This document shows, piece by piece, positions 32,715-40,970 of a stretch of DNA of 64,000 nt (position 1 is the first letter of the stretch; the number at the start of each line of letters is the position of its first letter). The translations under genes were made by a program, and so were the position numbers. Source of the DNA: Companilactobacillus alimentarius DSM 20249 (GTDB taxonomy: Bacteria > Bacillota > Bacilli > Lactobacillales > Lactobacillaceae); contig NZ_CP018867.1 of assembly GCF_002849895.1 (NCBI RefSeq), forward strand, positions 2,108,001-2,172,000, given 5' to 3'. Below the pieces are notes generated by a model. That model searched no databases and was not told the DNA's origin. It saw only the letters and a program-made list of their open reading frames with translations.

Positions 32715-33185
32715 ATGGAAACAATTTACAAATTTCAAGAGACTGAAATGAATGGTGGCATAATTAACTTTAGAGATTATCAAGGTAAAGTTCTATTGGT
32801 AGTCAATACGGCTAGTAAATGTGGATTGGCGCCGCAATTGGAAGCAATTGAAGCGTTATACAATAAGTATCATAATCAAGATTTCGAAGTCTTAGGATTA
32901 CCGTCTAATCAATTTCACCAAGAATTGGGCAGCGATGAGGAAACAAGTGATTTTTGTCAGATGCATTACGGCGTTACGTTCCCTATGACGAGGAAAGTGG
33001 TCGTCAATGGATTGGACGAAGATCCACTGTTTACGTATTTAAAAGACCAATCTGGTAATGGTCGTATTAAATGGAACTTCACTAAGTTTCTAATTGGTAA
33101 AGATGGTAAATTGATTAAGCGTTTTGCCCCCGTTACAAAGCCAGAAAAAATGGAAAATTATATAATTGATGCAGTAAAAAAGTAG
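32715..33185 (+). CDS. glutathione peroxidase family thiol peroxidase
   Basis: A 156-aa cytosolic peroxidase. Active-site tetrad pattern: Cys36 in NTASKCGLAPQ, Gln66 in LPSNQFHQE and Trp120-Asn121 in KWNFTKF. A second Cys (Cys81 in SDFCQMHYGVTFP) is the usual resolving residue of thioredoxin-dependent bacterial GPx. The normally conserved Cys of PCNQF reads Ser. It reduces hydroperoxides. GAGGAAGGCGG precedes ATG 32715. Its stop codon lies in the terminator palindrome. Confidence 0.92.
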   Translation: METIYKFQETEMNGGIINFRDYQGKVLLVVNTASKCGLAPQLEAIEALYNKYHNQDFEVLGLPSNQFHQELGSDEETSDFCQMHYGVTFPMTRKVVVNGLDEDPLFTYLKDQSGNGRIKWNFTKFLIGKDGKLIKRFAPVTKPEKMENYIIDAVKK

Positions 33186-33208
33186 ACCCTAGGGTCTACT
33201 TTTTTTTG
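33181..33208. terminator. palindromic terminator shared by convergent genes
   Basis: AGTAGACCC-TAGGGTCTACT (33181-33200) followed by T8 on the plus strand. It contains the stop codons of both gpx (33183-33185) and the minus-strand small gene (33191-33189). Confidence 0.9.
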
Positions 33209-33338
33209 TAAAATCGAGCATGTATTTCATTGCTTCGTCTAAAGTTTTCAGATGATGTTGTTGACGAATCTCTTCCAATTTTTGTTGCGATTGGGTACTT
33301 AACTTTGAAACGGAAACTTTGTTTTCATTATTAGCCAT
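33189..33338 (-). CDS. 49-aa hypothetical protein
   Basis: A small soluble protein (MANNENKVSVSKLSTQSQQK..., then LKTLDEAMKYMLDF). A helical segment rich in Gln/Lys/Glu resembles short coiled or ribbon-helix-helix-like accessory proteins. The SD GAAGG lies about 8 nt before ATG 33338. The frame ends inside the shared palindromic terminator, 4 bp from the gpx stop. The amino-acid composition and SD support a real gene; no function is assigned. Confidence 0.6.
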   Translation of the reverse strand: MANNENKVSVSKLSTQSQQKLEEIRQQHHLKTLDEAMKYMLDFTKKSRP

Positions 33339-33495
33339 AAAATAACCTTCCATTAAAAACAGTATTATAATGGAATATTCTAGATGACTGTAAGCGTATG
33401 AGCAAATATATTGTTTTACGTAGTATCTTAATAAATTGTAGAACTAACTTTGAAATGCTAGGCTTTACATAATGTAGATGTGATTTAGTTGATAA

Positions 33496-33529
33496 TTTAG
33501 TTAATTTCATTTATCAAATGTTAACTAAA
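33496..33529 (+). promoter_or_regulatory. inverted repeat upstream of the ABC exporter
   Basis: TTTAGTTAA (33496-33504) and TTAACTAAA (33521-33529) are exact complements around an inner CATTT-ATC-AAATG. It may be an operator or leader hairpin for the permease gene at 33547. No regulator gene adjoins. Confidence 0.5.
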
Positions 33530-33546
33530 GAAAACGGGGTGAAGTT

Positions 33547-34605
33547 ATGTTTTTAGCAATTAAGGAAATAATGCATAACAAAATGAGATATCTTTTGGTT
33601 GTTTTCACAGTTTTTCTGATCAGTTATATGGTATTTTTCTTAACCAGTTTAGCCGTGGGTCTAGCTCGGGGGAATAAAACGGCAATTGAGCAGTGGAACG
33701 CTGAATCAGTCGTGGTTTCTAGTTACTCGAATAAGAGTTTGACAGTCTCTAATATTGCTCAACCACAATATCAAGGTAAGTTGAGTAAGGATGTTGTACC
33801 TTTGGGCCAAATGACGGTAGTTAGTAAGCTTAAGGGATCTGATAAGAAAATTAATACTAATATTTTTGGTGTTAATTGGAAGAGTTTCATCAGTCCTAAG
33901 TTAATCTCTGGAAGAATGCCTAAAAACGATCGGGAAGTTATTGCCGATTCGAAACTGGAAAATGACAAAATCAAGTTAAATTCTAAGATTAAGATTAATG
34001 GTAGTGAAGATTTTTATAAAGTGGTCGGTTTAACTCAAGATAATAGTTTCTTTACGGTTCCGATTATCTTTACGAATCTAGATACCTTCAGGACTTTGAA
34101 GTATGGGTCTGCTGATACGAAAAATATTAGTGCTCTAGTTATTCGTGATAAGACAAAGATTAAAAAATCTGGATTATCACAAATAACTATTCCTGATTTA
34201 ATCAATCATATTCCAGGATATACAGCCCAGATTAATGTCTTTGCCTTTATGATTGGAGCAATGATCATTATTACGTTCCTGATTATTGGGATTTTCATGT
34301 ATATTATTACAATTCAAAAAATCAGTCTGTATGGCGTGATGCGAGCACAAGGTATTCGGACGATTCGGATTGTTGCAGCACTGTTTTATCAAATCTTTAT
34401 TCTTACAGTTATTGGTTCTGGTTTAGCATTGTTAGCTATTGCAGCAACTCAATTAATCTTACCGAAGACGGTACCATTTTATAGTAATTGGCCAGCTTAT
34501 GGTCTCTTGACTGGTGCAATTGTCATTATGGCATTGCTAGGTGGGACGTTATCAATGCGCAAAGTTCTAAAAATTGATCCATTATCAGCTATCGAAGGAG
34601 GTTAG
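33547..34605 (+). CDS. FtsX-type ABC transporter permease
   Basis: A 352-aa permease with one N-terminal helix, an extracytoplasmic domain (about residues 45-220) and three C-terminal helices, which is the MacB/FtsX layout. The start (MFLAIKEIMHNKMRY) and size recall HrtB heme-efflux permeases, which also pair with a small ATPase, but the substrate is not proven. ACGGGGTG precedes ATG 33547. The ATPase gene follows after 4 bp, and the terminal GGAGG serves as its SD. Confidence 0.85.
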   Translation: MFLAIKEIMHNKMRYLLVVFTVFLISYMVFFLTSLAVGLARGNKTAIEQWNAESVVVSSYSNKSLTVSNIAQPQYQGKLSKDVVPLGQMTVVSKLKGSDKKINTNIFGVNWKSFISPKLISGRMPKNDREVIADSKLENDKIKLNSKIKINGSEDFYKVVGLTQDNSFFTVPIIFTNLDTFRTLKYGSADTKNISALVIRDKTKIKKSGLSQITIPDLINHIPGYTAQINVFAFMIGAMIIITFLIIGIFMYIITIQKISLYGVMRAQGIRTIRIVAALFYQIFILTVIGSGLALLAIAATQLILPKTVPFYSNWPAYGLLTGAIVIMALLGGTLSMRKVLKIDPLSAIEGG

Positions 34606-34609
34606 TCTA

Positions 34610-35281
34610 ATGAGTTTATTAGAAGTAAAAGATGTTGTGAAGCAATATGGATCTGGTCACACTTTAGTTGAAGCGTTACACGAGACTAATTTCACTTTAA
34701 ATAAGGGTGAATTTTCGGCCATTATCGGACCTTCTGGATCGGGTAAAACGACTCTGTTAACTATTTTAGGGTTGTTACAGACACCAACTTCCGGAGAGAT
34801 TTGGATTGATGGCAGTAACGTGACAGAATTGAATTCCAAAGAGAAAACTGATTTAAGATTTAATAAATTTGGCTTCATTCTTCAAGCGTCTAATTTGATT
34901 CCCTTTTTGACGGTTCGAGAACAATTCAAGCTTGTTGACAAGTTTACTCATAAGTCAAAGAAGAAAATGAGTCCAGATGAATTGTTAGAAATGCTGGATT
35001 TACAAGAAGTTGCTAATAATTATCCTAGTAACTTGTCTGGTGGTGAAAGGCAACGGGCTGCCATTGCTAGGTCGTTATATAATAACCCAGACATTATTTT
35101 GGCGGATGAACCGACTGCCAGTTTGGATACGAAACGTGCTGAGCAAGTGGTGGAATTGCTAGCTAAAATTGCCCATAAATCAGATCAGGGCGTTATCATG
35201 ATTACACATGACACGAGACTTTTAAAAGCCACTGACCGAGTCTTCGTAATGCGTGATGGCACTTTAGAAGAAGATAAATAA
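34610..35281 (+). CDS. ABC transporter ATP-binding protein
   Basis: A 223-aa ATPase of the LolD/MacB type, partner of the preceding permease. Walker A GPSGSGKTTL (about residues 40-49), Q-loop FILQASNLIPF, signature LSGGERQRAAIARSL (about 142-156), Walker B DIILADEPTASLD and switch His in MITHDTRL. ATG 34610 is chosen because GGAGG lies 7 nt upstream; the open frame extends back into the permease without an SD. The two genes form a two-gene export operon. Confidence 0.95.
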   Translation: MSLLEVKDVVKQYGSGHTLVEALHETNFTLNKGEFSAIIGPSGSGKTTLLTILGLLQTPTSGEIWIDGSNVTELNSKEKTDLRFNKFGFILQASNLIPFLTVREQFKLVDKFTHKSKKKMSPDELLEMLDLQEVANNYPSNLSGGERQRAAIARSLYNNPDIILADEPTASLDTKRAEQVVELLAKIAHKSDQGVIMITHDTRLLKATDRVFVMRDGTLEEDK

Positions 35282-35287
35282 GATTAA

Positions 35288-35330
35288 GGCAAACGTGATA
35301 AGTGATTTTACTTATTGTGTTTGTCTATTT
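35288..35330. terminator. convergent terminator
   Basis: GGCAAAC.../...GTTTGTC hairpin with an inner ATAAG/CTTAT stem, followed by TATTTTTATTT. It overlaps the 3' end of the YolD gene. Confidence 0.65.
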
Positions 35331-35739
35331 TTATTTGACGAATATTAACGATGACAATCGATATTTCATTAAAACTGACACGTCCTTTTTGAGGTTCAAT
35401 CTTTTGCAGATATCCTTTAAGATGTTCGTAATAACCTGATTCGTCATTGAAGTAATTGACATCGACTTTGACAGGATTATTTTGCAAATAATGTAACTGG
35501 TGCATAATCTTTCTTTCATCGTCTGCGGTGCTATATTTTTTGCGTGTGTAATCTTTAGTCTTTTCTTTGATCAAGCTATTAAAGCCATCTAAAGCACTAA
35601 AGGGAGCAAATTGAGCGGCCCGATCAATCTGAGCCATAGGTAAGTGACGTTTAGATACGTGATAAGGCAAGTTCATAATGTCTTGGTACTTTGAAGTATC
35701 ATTGAAAATTTGTTGTTCGATTAGCTTTTTCTCATCCAT
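35308..35739 (-). CDS. YolD-like protein
   Basis: A 143-aa YolD-family protein (MPYHVSKRHLPM, AAQFAPFSALDGFNSLI). YolD-like proteins are encoded next to UvrX/DinB Y-family polymerases in Firmicutes and may modulate them. Its ATG overlaps the stop of the polymerase gene (TAATG), showing a coupled SOS operon. The central motif 'RAAQFAPFSALDG' is the family's most conserved part. Confidence 0.88.
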   Translation of the reverse strand: MDEKKLIEQQIFNDTSKYQDIMNLPYHVSKRHLPMAQIDRAAQFAPFSALDGFNSLIKEKTKDYTRKKYSTADDERKIMHQLHYLQNNPVKVDVNYFNDESGYYEHLKGYLQKIEPQKGRVSFNEISIVIVNIRQIKIDKHNK

Positions 35740-37262
35740 TAGGCGTGGTGTCCCCCAATCTGATTATTTCGTTCAATCGTCGTTGATCCCTTTACTAAAT
35801 CCGACGCTTTTAAAACAACATTGCGACTGCCAAATTTTTTCTGTAGCTCTAAAATGGTTTCTTGAATTTTGCGGTCACGCTTACGTTTAGTCTGTGAATT
35901 ATGCTCTTGAATAATTTCTTGATGAGTATCGGAAAATAAATCGGTTTGTTTAAAGGCAATTTGCTTCTGAGAATCTTTTTCATCAATTAAATTATTAGCT
36001 GTTAAAGTGACTCTACGAAGCAATAATTTATCGTTAGTGGTACTCTCATACAATTGCCTAAAAATATTGCGTAATTCATTCGATGAAGAGGTGAAGGATT
36101 CCATTTTCAAGTGGGAATGGTCGGGCTTGGGCGTTTTGCGACCATAATAATCCGTAACTAGTTGTCCATTAAAACTGTTGTCGAGTTGGAGACTTTTAAT
36201 ATCGTAATTAACGATTAAACCGACACGATTGGTAACTAGTTTCTTTTGAACTAAGTCGAGCGCCAGATTGTCGCTCATGCCACGAACTATTTTTAACCCG
36301 TCAGCGTAAGAAGTAGGTTTTGTCAAAACTTGACTGGAATAGATGCCGTGGTTGTCGGAATGGTAATTTTTGATATCATTTAAAGTCGTTGTTTCGTGTC
36401 CCCAGGCATGATCAATCAATAATTCAGCATTTTTGCCAAATTCATGATAGAGGATTTCTTCGTTTAATTTATCAGATAAGGTCCCTAAGGAACATCGAGC
36501 AATATCTCCCATGGTGTTTAAACCTAATTTTTCCAGACGTTTTGAATATCCATGACCTATACGCCAAAAATCAGTTAAGGGTTGATGGGCCCAGAGTAAT
36601 TTTCGATACTGGAATTCGTTCATTTGAGCAATTCTTACGCCATCGCGGTCACCGGGAATGTGTTTGGCTACGATATCCATCGCTACTTTGGCTAGATAAA
36701 GATTGGTTCCAATACCGGCAGTGGCGGTAATACCAGTCTCCGCTTGAATTTGTTGAATGATAGTTTTAGCCAAAGCGTGGGCGGAAATGTCGTGTTGATT
36801 TAAATAGTCGGTAACGTCCATTAAGACCTCATCAATTGAGTAAACGTGAATATTTTTTGCGGCGATAAACCTTAAATAGATTCCATAAATTTCTGCACTT
36901 TTCTTCATGTAGAAATTCATGCGAGGTTTAACAACTTTGTAACCAATTTTTAGAGTGGGAGAATTTAATAGATGTTGTCGATCAATTGAAGCATATTTTG
37001 TTAAACGATGATGTGGAGCTTTAATCATCTTCTCGCGGTTTAATTTGTAGACCATTTGTTCCACCTGAAACAATCTGGGACGTCCGGGCACACCGAACTT
37101 TTTCAGTGCAGGAGAAACGGCTAAACAGATAGTTTTATCAGTCCGTGAATTGTCGGCAACAACTAAATTATCTTTGAGTGGATTCAATTTGTGGGCGATG
37201 CATTCGACTGAGGCGTAAAATGATTTCAAATCAATTGCCATATATGTTCTGTCTTGTGACAT
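35739..37262 (-). CDS. Y-family DNA polymerase, UvrX/UmuC-like
   Basis: A 507-aa lesion-bypass polymerase. Catalytic carboxylates lie in AIDLKSFYASVECI (about residues 10-23) and VYSIDEVLMDVTDYL; thumb HhH and little-finger regions follow. The length exceeds DinB (about 350-400 aa) and matches the UvrX-type of Firmicutes. An SOS box (37283-37294) lies between the -10 and the start; TAGGAG is the SD. Such genes are often on mobile elements, but no other mobile features are seen here. Confidence 0.92.
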   Translation of the reverse strand: MSQDRTYMAIDLKSFYASVECIAHKLNPLKDNLVVADNSRTDKTICLAVSPALKKFGVPGRPRLFQVEQMVYKLNREKMIKAPHHRLTKYASIDRQHLLNSPTLKIGYKVVKPRMNFYMKKSAEIYGIYLRFIAAKNIHVYSIDEVLMDVTDYLNQHDISAHALAKTIIQQIQAETGITATAGIGTNLYLAKVAMDIVAKHIPGDRDGVRIAQMNEFQYRKLLWAHQPLTDFWRIGHGYSKRLEKLGLNTMGDIARCSLGTLSDKLNEEILYHEFGKNAELLIDHAWGHETTTLNDIKNYHSDNHGIYSSQVLTKPTSYADGLKIVRGMSDNLALDLVQKKLVTNRVGLIVNYDIKSLQLDNSFNGQLVTDYYGRKTPKPDHSHLKMESFTSSSNELRNIFRQLYESTTNDKLLLRRVTLTANNLIDEKDSQKQIAFKQTDLFSDTHQEIIQEHNSQTKRKRDRKIQETILELQKKFGSRNVVLKASDLVKGSTTIERNNQIGGHHA

Positions 37263-37282
37263 GAAATTTCTCCTAACTATGC

Positions 37283-37294
37283 AAACGTATGTTC
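37283..37294 (-). promoter_or_regulatory. LexA/DinR SOS box and uvrX promoter
   Basis: On the minus strand GAACATACGTTT matches the Firmicute SOS box (GAAC-N4-GTTC) with one change. TATAAT (37305-37300) with TTTAAA 17 bp upstream (37328-37323) forms the promoter just before it. Confidence 0.8.
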
Positions 37295-37315
37295 TTCATA
37301 TTATACCATTACAAT

Positions 37316-37344
37316 TTGTACGTTTAAATGATTAAGTCTATAAT
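37316..37344 (+). promoter_or_regulatory. promoter of the MFS gene leader
   Basis: TTGTAC (37316-37321), a 17-bp spacer and a perfect TATAAT (37339-37344). It overlaps the divergent uvrX -35. Transcription would begin near 37351, about 110 nt before the MFS start. Confidence 0.7.
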
Positions 37345-37398
37345 TGGAAAGTAGAGAATTGTTTTCAGTAAATATCATATTTGCATGCTCAAAAAGGT

Positions 37399-37432
37399 AA
37401 GACATTGCACATTTGTGTAGGTCTTATTTTTT
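37399..37432 (+). terminator. terminator-like hairpin in the MFS leader (attenuator?)
   Basis: AAGAC...CACA / TGTG...GTCTT followed by a six-T run, between the promoter and the MFS gene. An 11-codon frame (37385-37420) ends inside it but lacks an SD. Confidence 0.55.
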
Positions 37433-37459
37433 GTTGAACTAGGGGAAAGAAGTAAGGAT

Positions 37460-38944
37460 ATGAGTAGAAATAGAAAAATTTTAGTTACTTTTGCATTAGT
37501 TTTATCGAATATGATGGCTGGTCTGGATGCGACAATTATTAATACTGCTTTGCCAGCAATTATTAGTGATTTGCATGGTATTCAATACATGGGCTGGATC
37601 GTAGCCATATTTTTGTTAGGGATGGCCGTTTCAACACCGTTATGGAGTAAATTTGGTGAAAAGCGTGGAAACAAAGTGGCCTATATTACGGCGACGATAG
37701 TCTTCATGATTGGAGCTTTGTTCCAAGGACTGGCTCCAAATATTATTTGGTTCATTACTGCTAGAAGTGTGATGGGAATTGGGGCTGGTGGAATGAACAC
37801 TATTCCATTTATTATTTATTCCCAGATTTTCAAGAATATTAAGCGTCGGTCACAGGTTATTGGGATTGCCTCAGCTGGATTCAGTGGGACTTCCATTATT
37901 GGGCCACTGATTGGCGGCTGGATTGTTGATACGTTCAGTTGGCATTGGGTCTTCTACATTAACTTGCCTTTAGCGTTGCTGTCGATTCTAATTATTGCTT
38001 TCTTTTTCAAGATTAAAGAGACGCTCAATCATGCTAAGGTCGACTATCGTGGCGCCATATTGATGGTCTTAGGTTTGTCTTCAATCCTTGTAGGAATTCA
38101 GCTCTTAGGAGTTTCTTCTATTTTTATGACTCTATTGTTTATCGTTATTGGAGCGGTGTTGATCTTTTGGATGTCTCGAGTTGAAAGTAGAGTAGACGAT
38201 CCAATTGTTCCTAATCGTTTGTTCAAAAATGAGAAGTTAGTAATTGATTTAATTTTATTTGCATTATTGTGGGGCTCATTTGTTGCTTTCAATATCTATA
38301 TTCCTATGTGGGCTCAAGGTATCATGGGGTTGAGTGCTTTAATTGGAGGAATGACACAGATTCCAGGAGCCATTTCTAACTTTATTGGTTCTGAATTAGA
38401 GCCACTGATTCAAAGAAAATTGAGTCGTTATGACATTATTGGTATCGGAACAGTTGCCTTTTTGATTTCTTTCTTAGGGTTGTTCTTAGCCAAGCAAACC
38501 GCTAGCTATACCTTTCTTTTGATCATGGGAGTCTTCGAAGGGTTTGGTGTCGGTATTTACTTTAATGCGTTGTTGATTGCCGTGCAATTTGATGTCGATA
38601 CTCGGGATGTTCCAATCTCGACGTCGTTTGCTTATTTAGTAAGAATCCTCAGTCAAACCTTTATGTCTTCTATTTATGGGGTTATTTTAAATATTGCTTT
38701 GATGAACGGTGTTAAACATAGTAACGGTAATATAACGATGGCTATGATGAATAAATTGAGTAATGCGGCTGATGCCAAGTATTTGCCTGAAAATCTTATT
38801 CCAGAAATGAGACGAATCTTCTTTCAGGGGATACACAGCATTATGTTGACAGCCATGATTTTAATTATTTTGGTTATTGTGATTTTACTTTACTTATTTA
38901 GAAGGGAACATCTTGCTAAGGTTCAATTACAAAATAAAGCTTAA
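37460..38944 (+). CDS. MFS drug-efflux transporter, DHA2 (14-TM) family
   Basis: A 494-aa proton antiporter. LDATIINTALPAIISDL in helix 1, GEKRGNKVAYI (motif A) and GPLIGGWIVDTFSWHWVFYINLP (motif C region) are typical of EmrB/QacA pumps, with 14 helices. It likely exports toxic compounds. AGGGGAAAG precedes ATG 37460. A TetR-type gene follows after 75 bp and is the obvious regulator. The leader contains a terminator-like hairpin, so expression may be attenuated. Confidence 0.92.
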   Translation: MSRNRKILVTFALVLSNMMAGLDATIINTALPAIISDLHGIQYMGWIVAIFLLGMAVSTPLWSKFGEKRGNKVAYITATIVFMIGALFQGLAPNIIWFITARSVMGIGAGGMNTIPFIIYSQIFKNIKRRSQVIGIASAGFSGTSIIGPLIGGWIVDTFSWHWVFYINLPLALLSILIIAFFFKIKETLNHAKVDYRGAILMVLGLSSILVGIQLLGVSSIFMTLLFIVIGAVLIFWMSRVESRVDDPIVPNRLFKNEKLVIDLILFALLWGSFVAFNIYIPMWAQGIMGLSALIGGMTQIPGAISNFIGSELEPLIQRKLSRYDIIGIGTVAFLISFLGLFLAKQTASYTFLLIMGVFEGFGVGIYFNALLIAVQFDVDTRDVPISTSFAYLVRILSQTFMSSIYGVILNIALMNGVKHSNGNITMAMMNKLSNAADAKYLPENLIPEMRRIFFQGIHSIMLTAMILIILVIVILLYLFRREHLAKVQLQNKA

Positions 38945-39019
38945 ATAAATTAGTAGTGGTCCCCAATTGTCGCAGATACATCATTTGTTTAAAATGAAGT
39001 CGACTAAGGGGGAAGTAAA

Positions 39020-39574
39020 TTGACTGTACGTACATTGTCGAAAGAAAAAATTATTTTGGCTGCAATAAAAATAATAAATACTCAAGAAACATTGACCTTC
39101 ACTAAATTAAGTAGACTCTTAGGGACGCGTGCTCAAGCAATTTATAATTACTATCCCGATGTGACAGCTTTAAAAGTTGCCATTGCTGACCATTTCTATG
39201 ATCGATTGACTCAGAGATTACAAGCTGATTTAATGGGCCTTTCAGGTAAAGAGGCCTTAAAAGCTTTTGCTCACGTCAGTGTCCAGTTTTCATTAAGTCA
39301 TTTCTTGGTAACGCAACAGATTTTGAGTATTCCAACAAAGAAAACTCATGACAAAGATTTAGATAGCAGATTTTTAGTAGTTGATCACATTTTGAATGAT
39401 TTATTAGAGCCTTTAATAAAAGATTCAAAATATCAATTAATTATTTCAAGAATGTTGAAAAATTTAATTGTTGGTGAAATTATTCATGTGGGAAATGATC
39501 GCTTTAGCAATCAGAAAATATTGTCGCGTGATAGCTTTGATAAAATGTTAGATATAACTCTGTTTTCCCTGTAA
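39020..39574 (+). CDS. TetR-family regulator
   Basis: A 184-aa repressor: N-terminal HTH (IILAAIKIINTQETLTFTKL, then RAQAIYNYYPDVTALK) and a helical ligand domain. Start TTG 39020 with GGGGGAAG upstream. It is placed directly behind the DHA2 pump on the same strand, so it probably represses the pump and responds to its substrate. A short inverted repeat CATTT-GTTTA-AAATG (38983-38997) just upstream could be its operator. Confidence 0.85.
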   Translation: MTVRTLSKEKIILAAIKIINTQETLTFTKLSRLLGTRAQAIYNYYPDVTALKVAIADHFYDRLTQRLQADLMGLSGKEALKAFAHVSVQFSLSHFLVTQQILSIPTKKTHDKDLDSRFLVVDHILNDLLEPLIKDSKYQLIISRMLKNLIVGEIIHVGNDRFSNQKILSRDSFDKMLDITLFSL

Positions 39575-39685
39575 AATACACTTCTTAGTGTATGTAATCT
39601 TGCATGTATAACGTATTTTTAGTGTCATACCATCTTTGATATTTTAATGATGTTAGAAAAAAACATTTCTGTAAGGGGACTAAAA

Positions 39686-39958
39686 ATGCGTAGTAAATTA
39701 AATTACAATATGTTGCATCCAACATATAAAGCTCTGTATGACATTGTTGGGGAAGAAGATCTGATCAAAATATATAACTTATTTCGAGGTACTCAATTAC
39801 AGTTGCCGATGAAAATGTACGATCGTGTGGCTTTGAAAAAGGCTATCCGAGAAGGACAATTGAATGGGATGACTAATCAGGAGATTTCGTTGGAATTTGG
39901 TTATTCGCCTCGTTGGATTAAGAGCGTTCGTGAGGGTAAAGATAAAAATTTGAATTAA
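39686..39958 (+). CDS. Mor-family-like DNA-binding protein
   Basis: A 90-aa protein with the Mor/C transcription-activator layout: N-terminal dimer helix pair (LHPTYKALYDIVGEEDLIKI), a beta strand (GTQLQLPMKMYD) and a C-terminal HTH (MTNQEISLEFGYSPRWIKSV). Related proteins activate phage Mu middle and late genes, but stand-alone copies occur in Firmicutes. ATG 39686 is chosen (AAGGGG 8 nt upstream). A broken paralogue lies at 54933-55193. The target is unknown. Confidence 0.72.
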   Translation: MRSKLNYNMLHPTYKALYDIVGEEDLIKIYNLFRGTQLQLPMKMYDRVALKKAIREGQLNGMTNQEISLEFGYSPRWIKSVREGKDKNLN

Positions 39959-40003
39959 AAAAGCAGGTCTGGATATTTTCTTGGAAAATACTTAGATCTG
40001 CTT
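39957..40003. terminator. bidirectional terminator
   Basis: AAAAGCAGGTCT / AGATCTGCTTTT hairpin with an inner TTTTC/GAAAA stem. T-runs exist on both sides, for the Mor-like gene and the converging protease gene. Confidence 0.8.
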
Positions 40004-40693
40004 TTAGTTTTGATAAATTGATTTTAAGCCTTCAATGTCGCCACGGGATAGGGAAGATTCACCTTGATCAACGGGGTACATGACGGAGTGTCTATCTGAG
40101 CTGTGCGCTAGCCCCAAGGCATGACCAAGTTCATGAACAGCCACAGAGTCCTTAACGGCAAGATTAGGATAGGTCAGATTGAGTCCTGCTTGACCACTGT
40201 TTATTGCATAGTGGTTGATGACTAATGAGGATGGACCACCATTACCCAATTCAACAGTATTCGAAGTAATATCTTGAATTTTTTTATGATAGATAAAGAA
40301 AGTAATACTATTCTTATTTGGTTGCTTTTCTCCCGGTATCAAACGGACGACACCTGTGTCGTTATAGGTATTAACTGCTTTGGTGAATGAATTTCTAACT
40401 GATTGAGGAACATTTTTTTTGAAGTGGAAATAGTAGGTATTAGAAATCGTAACGTTTTTCAGTGGATCTTCGATAGGAGTAGCAGTTTTACTGACCTGTT
40501 TTTGATTGCTGCTTTTAGTTTTACCACTTAATTTATTATCGAGTGATGCTTTCAGTGAGTATAAAAATGGTTGAACCTTAACAGTAGTCTCCTTTATTTG
40601 GCTATGTAAGTTAGGGATAACTTTCGGATTCTTAGTAACAATAAGTACGATTGAGGTTAAGATTAGCAGCCATATCCATGATTTGCGTTTCAC
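40004..40693 (-). CDS. matrixin-like zinc metalloprotease, secreted or membrane-anchored
   Basis: A 229-aa M10-type protease. An N-terminal helix (residues 4-20, WIWLLILTSIVLIV) acts as signal or anchor, with a linker to about residue 80. The catalytic domain carries the zinc site HELGHALGLAH (His187, Glu188, His191, His197) and a Met-turn VMYP at 204-207. It probably cleaves extracellular proteins. No cysteine-switch propeptide is evident, unlike animal MMPs. Such short matrixins occur in lactobacilli without known substrates. No SD could be confirmed in detail. Confidence 0.88.
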   Translation of the reverse strand: MKRKSWIWLLILTSIVLIVTKNPKVIPNLHSQIKETTVKVQPFLYSLKASLDNKLSGKTKSSNQKQVSKTATPIEDPLKNVTISNTYYFHFKKNVPQSVRNSFTKAVNTYNDTGVVRLIPGEKQPNKNSITFFIYHKKIQDITSNTVELGNGGPSSLVINHYAINSGQAGLNLTYPNLAVKDSVAVHELGHALGLAHSSDRHSVMYPVDQGESSLSRGDIEGLKSIYQN

Positions 40694-40894
40694 TATTATA
40701 ATTCTCCTTAAAAATTGCTAGATATGTCTCAATAATAGTAGATGTTTGTAACTTAGAAGTCTAATTATTGGATTAATAAATGGATCTTGATATTATACCT
40801 CATGGTGCGGAAAGCTGAGAATAAATTTTAAGGATAGATTTATGGCACAATATAATGTGTTCGATTTAAAATTAAATATTTATTCGAATAAATA

Positions 40895-40923
40895 TTGACA
40901 GACTATAACGTAGCTATTATAAT
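40895..40923 (+). promoter_or_regulatory. consensus promoter of the PTS operon
   Basis: Perfect TTGACA (40895-40900) and TATAAT (40918-40923) with a 17-bp spacer. Confidence 0.92.
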
Positions 40924-40936
40924 GTAAGCGTAATCA
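40923..40936 (+). promoter_or_regulatory. cre site (CcpA operator)
   Basis: TGTAAGCGTAATCA matches the CcpA consensus TGNAANCGNNNNCA at every fixed position and overlaps the end of the -10 and the transcription start. This implies glucose repression of the PTS and esterase genes. Confidence 0.88.
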
Positions 40937-40970
40937 AATAATGGAATTATATTAAAAAGGACTGAGCGTT

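Noticed and set aside
35739..37262. Prophage or mobile element around the UvrX-type polymerase
   Set aside because: No integrase, transposase, terminal repeats or phage structural genes nearby.
37385..37420. 11-aa leader peptide in the MFS leader as a firm call
   Set aside because: No SD before the ATG; kept only as a note in the attenuator finding.
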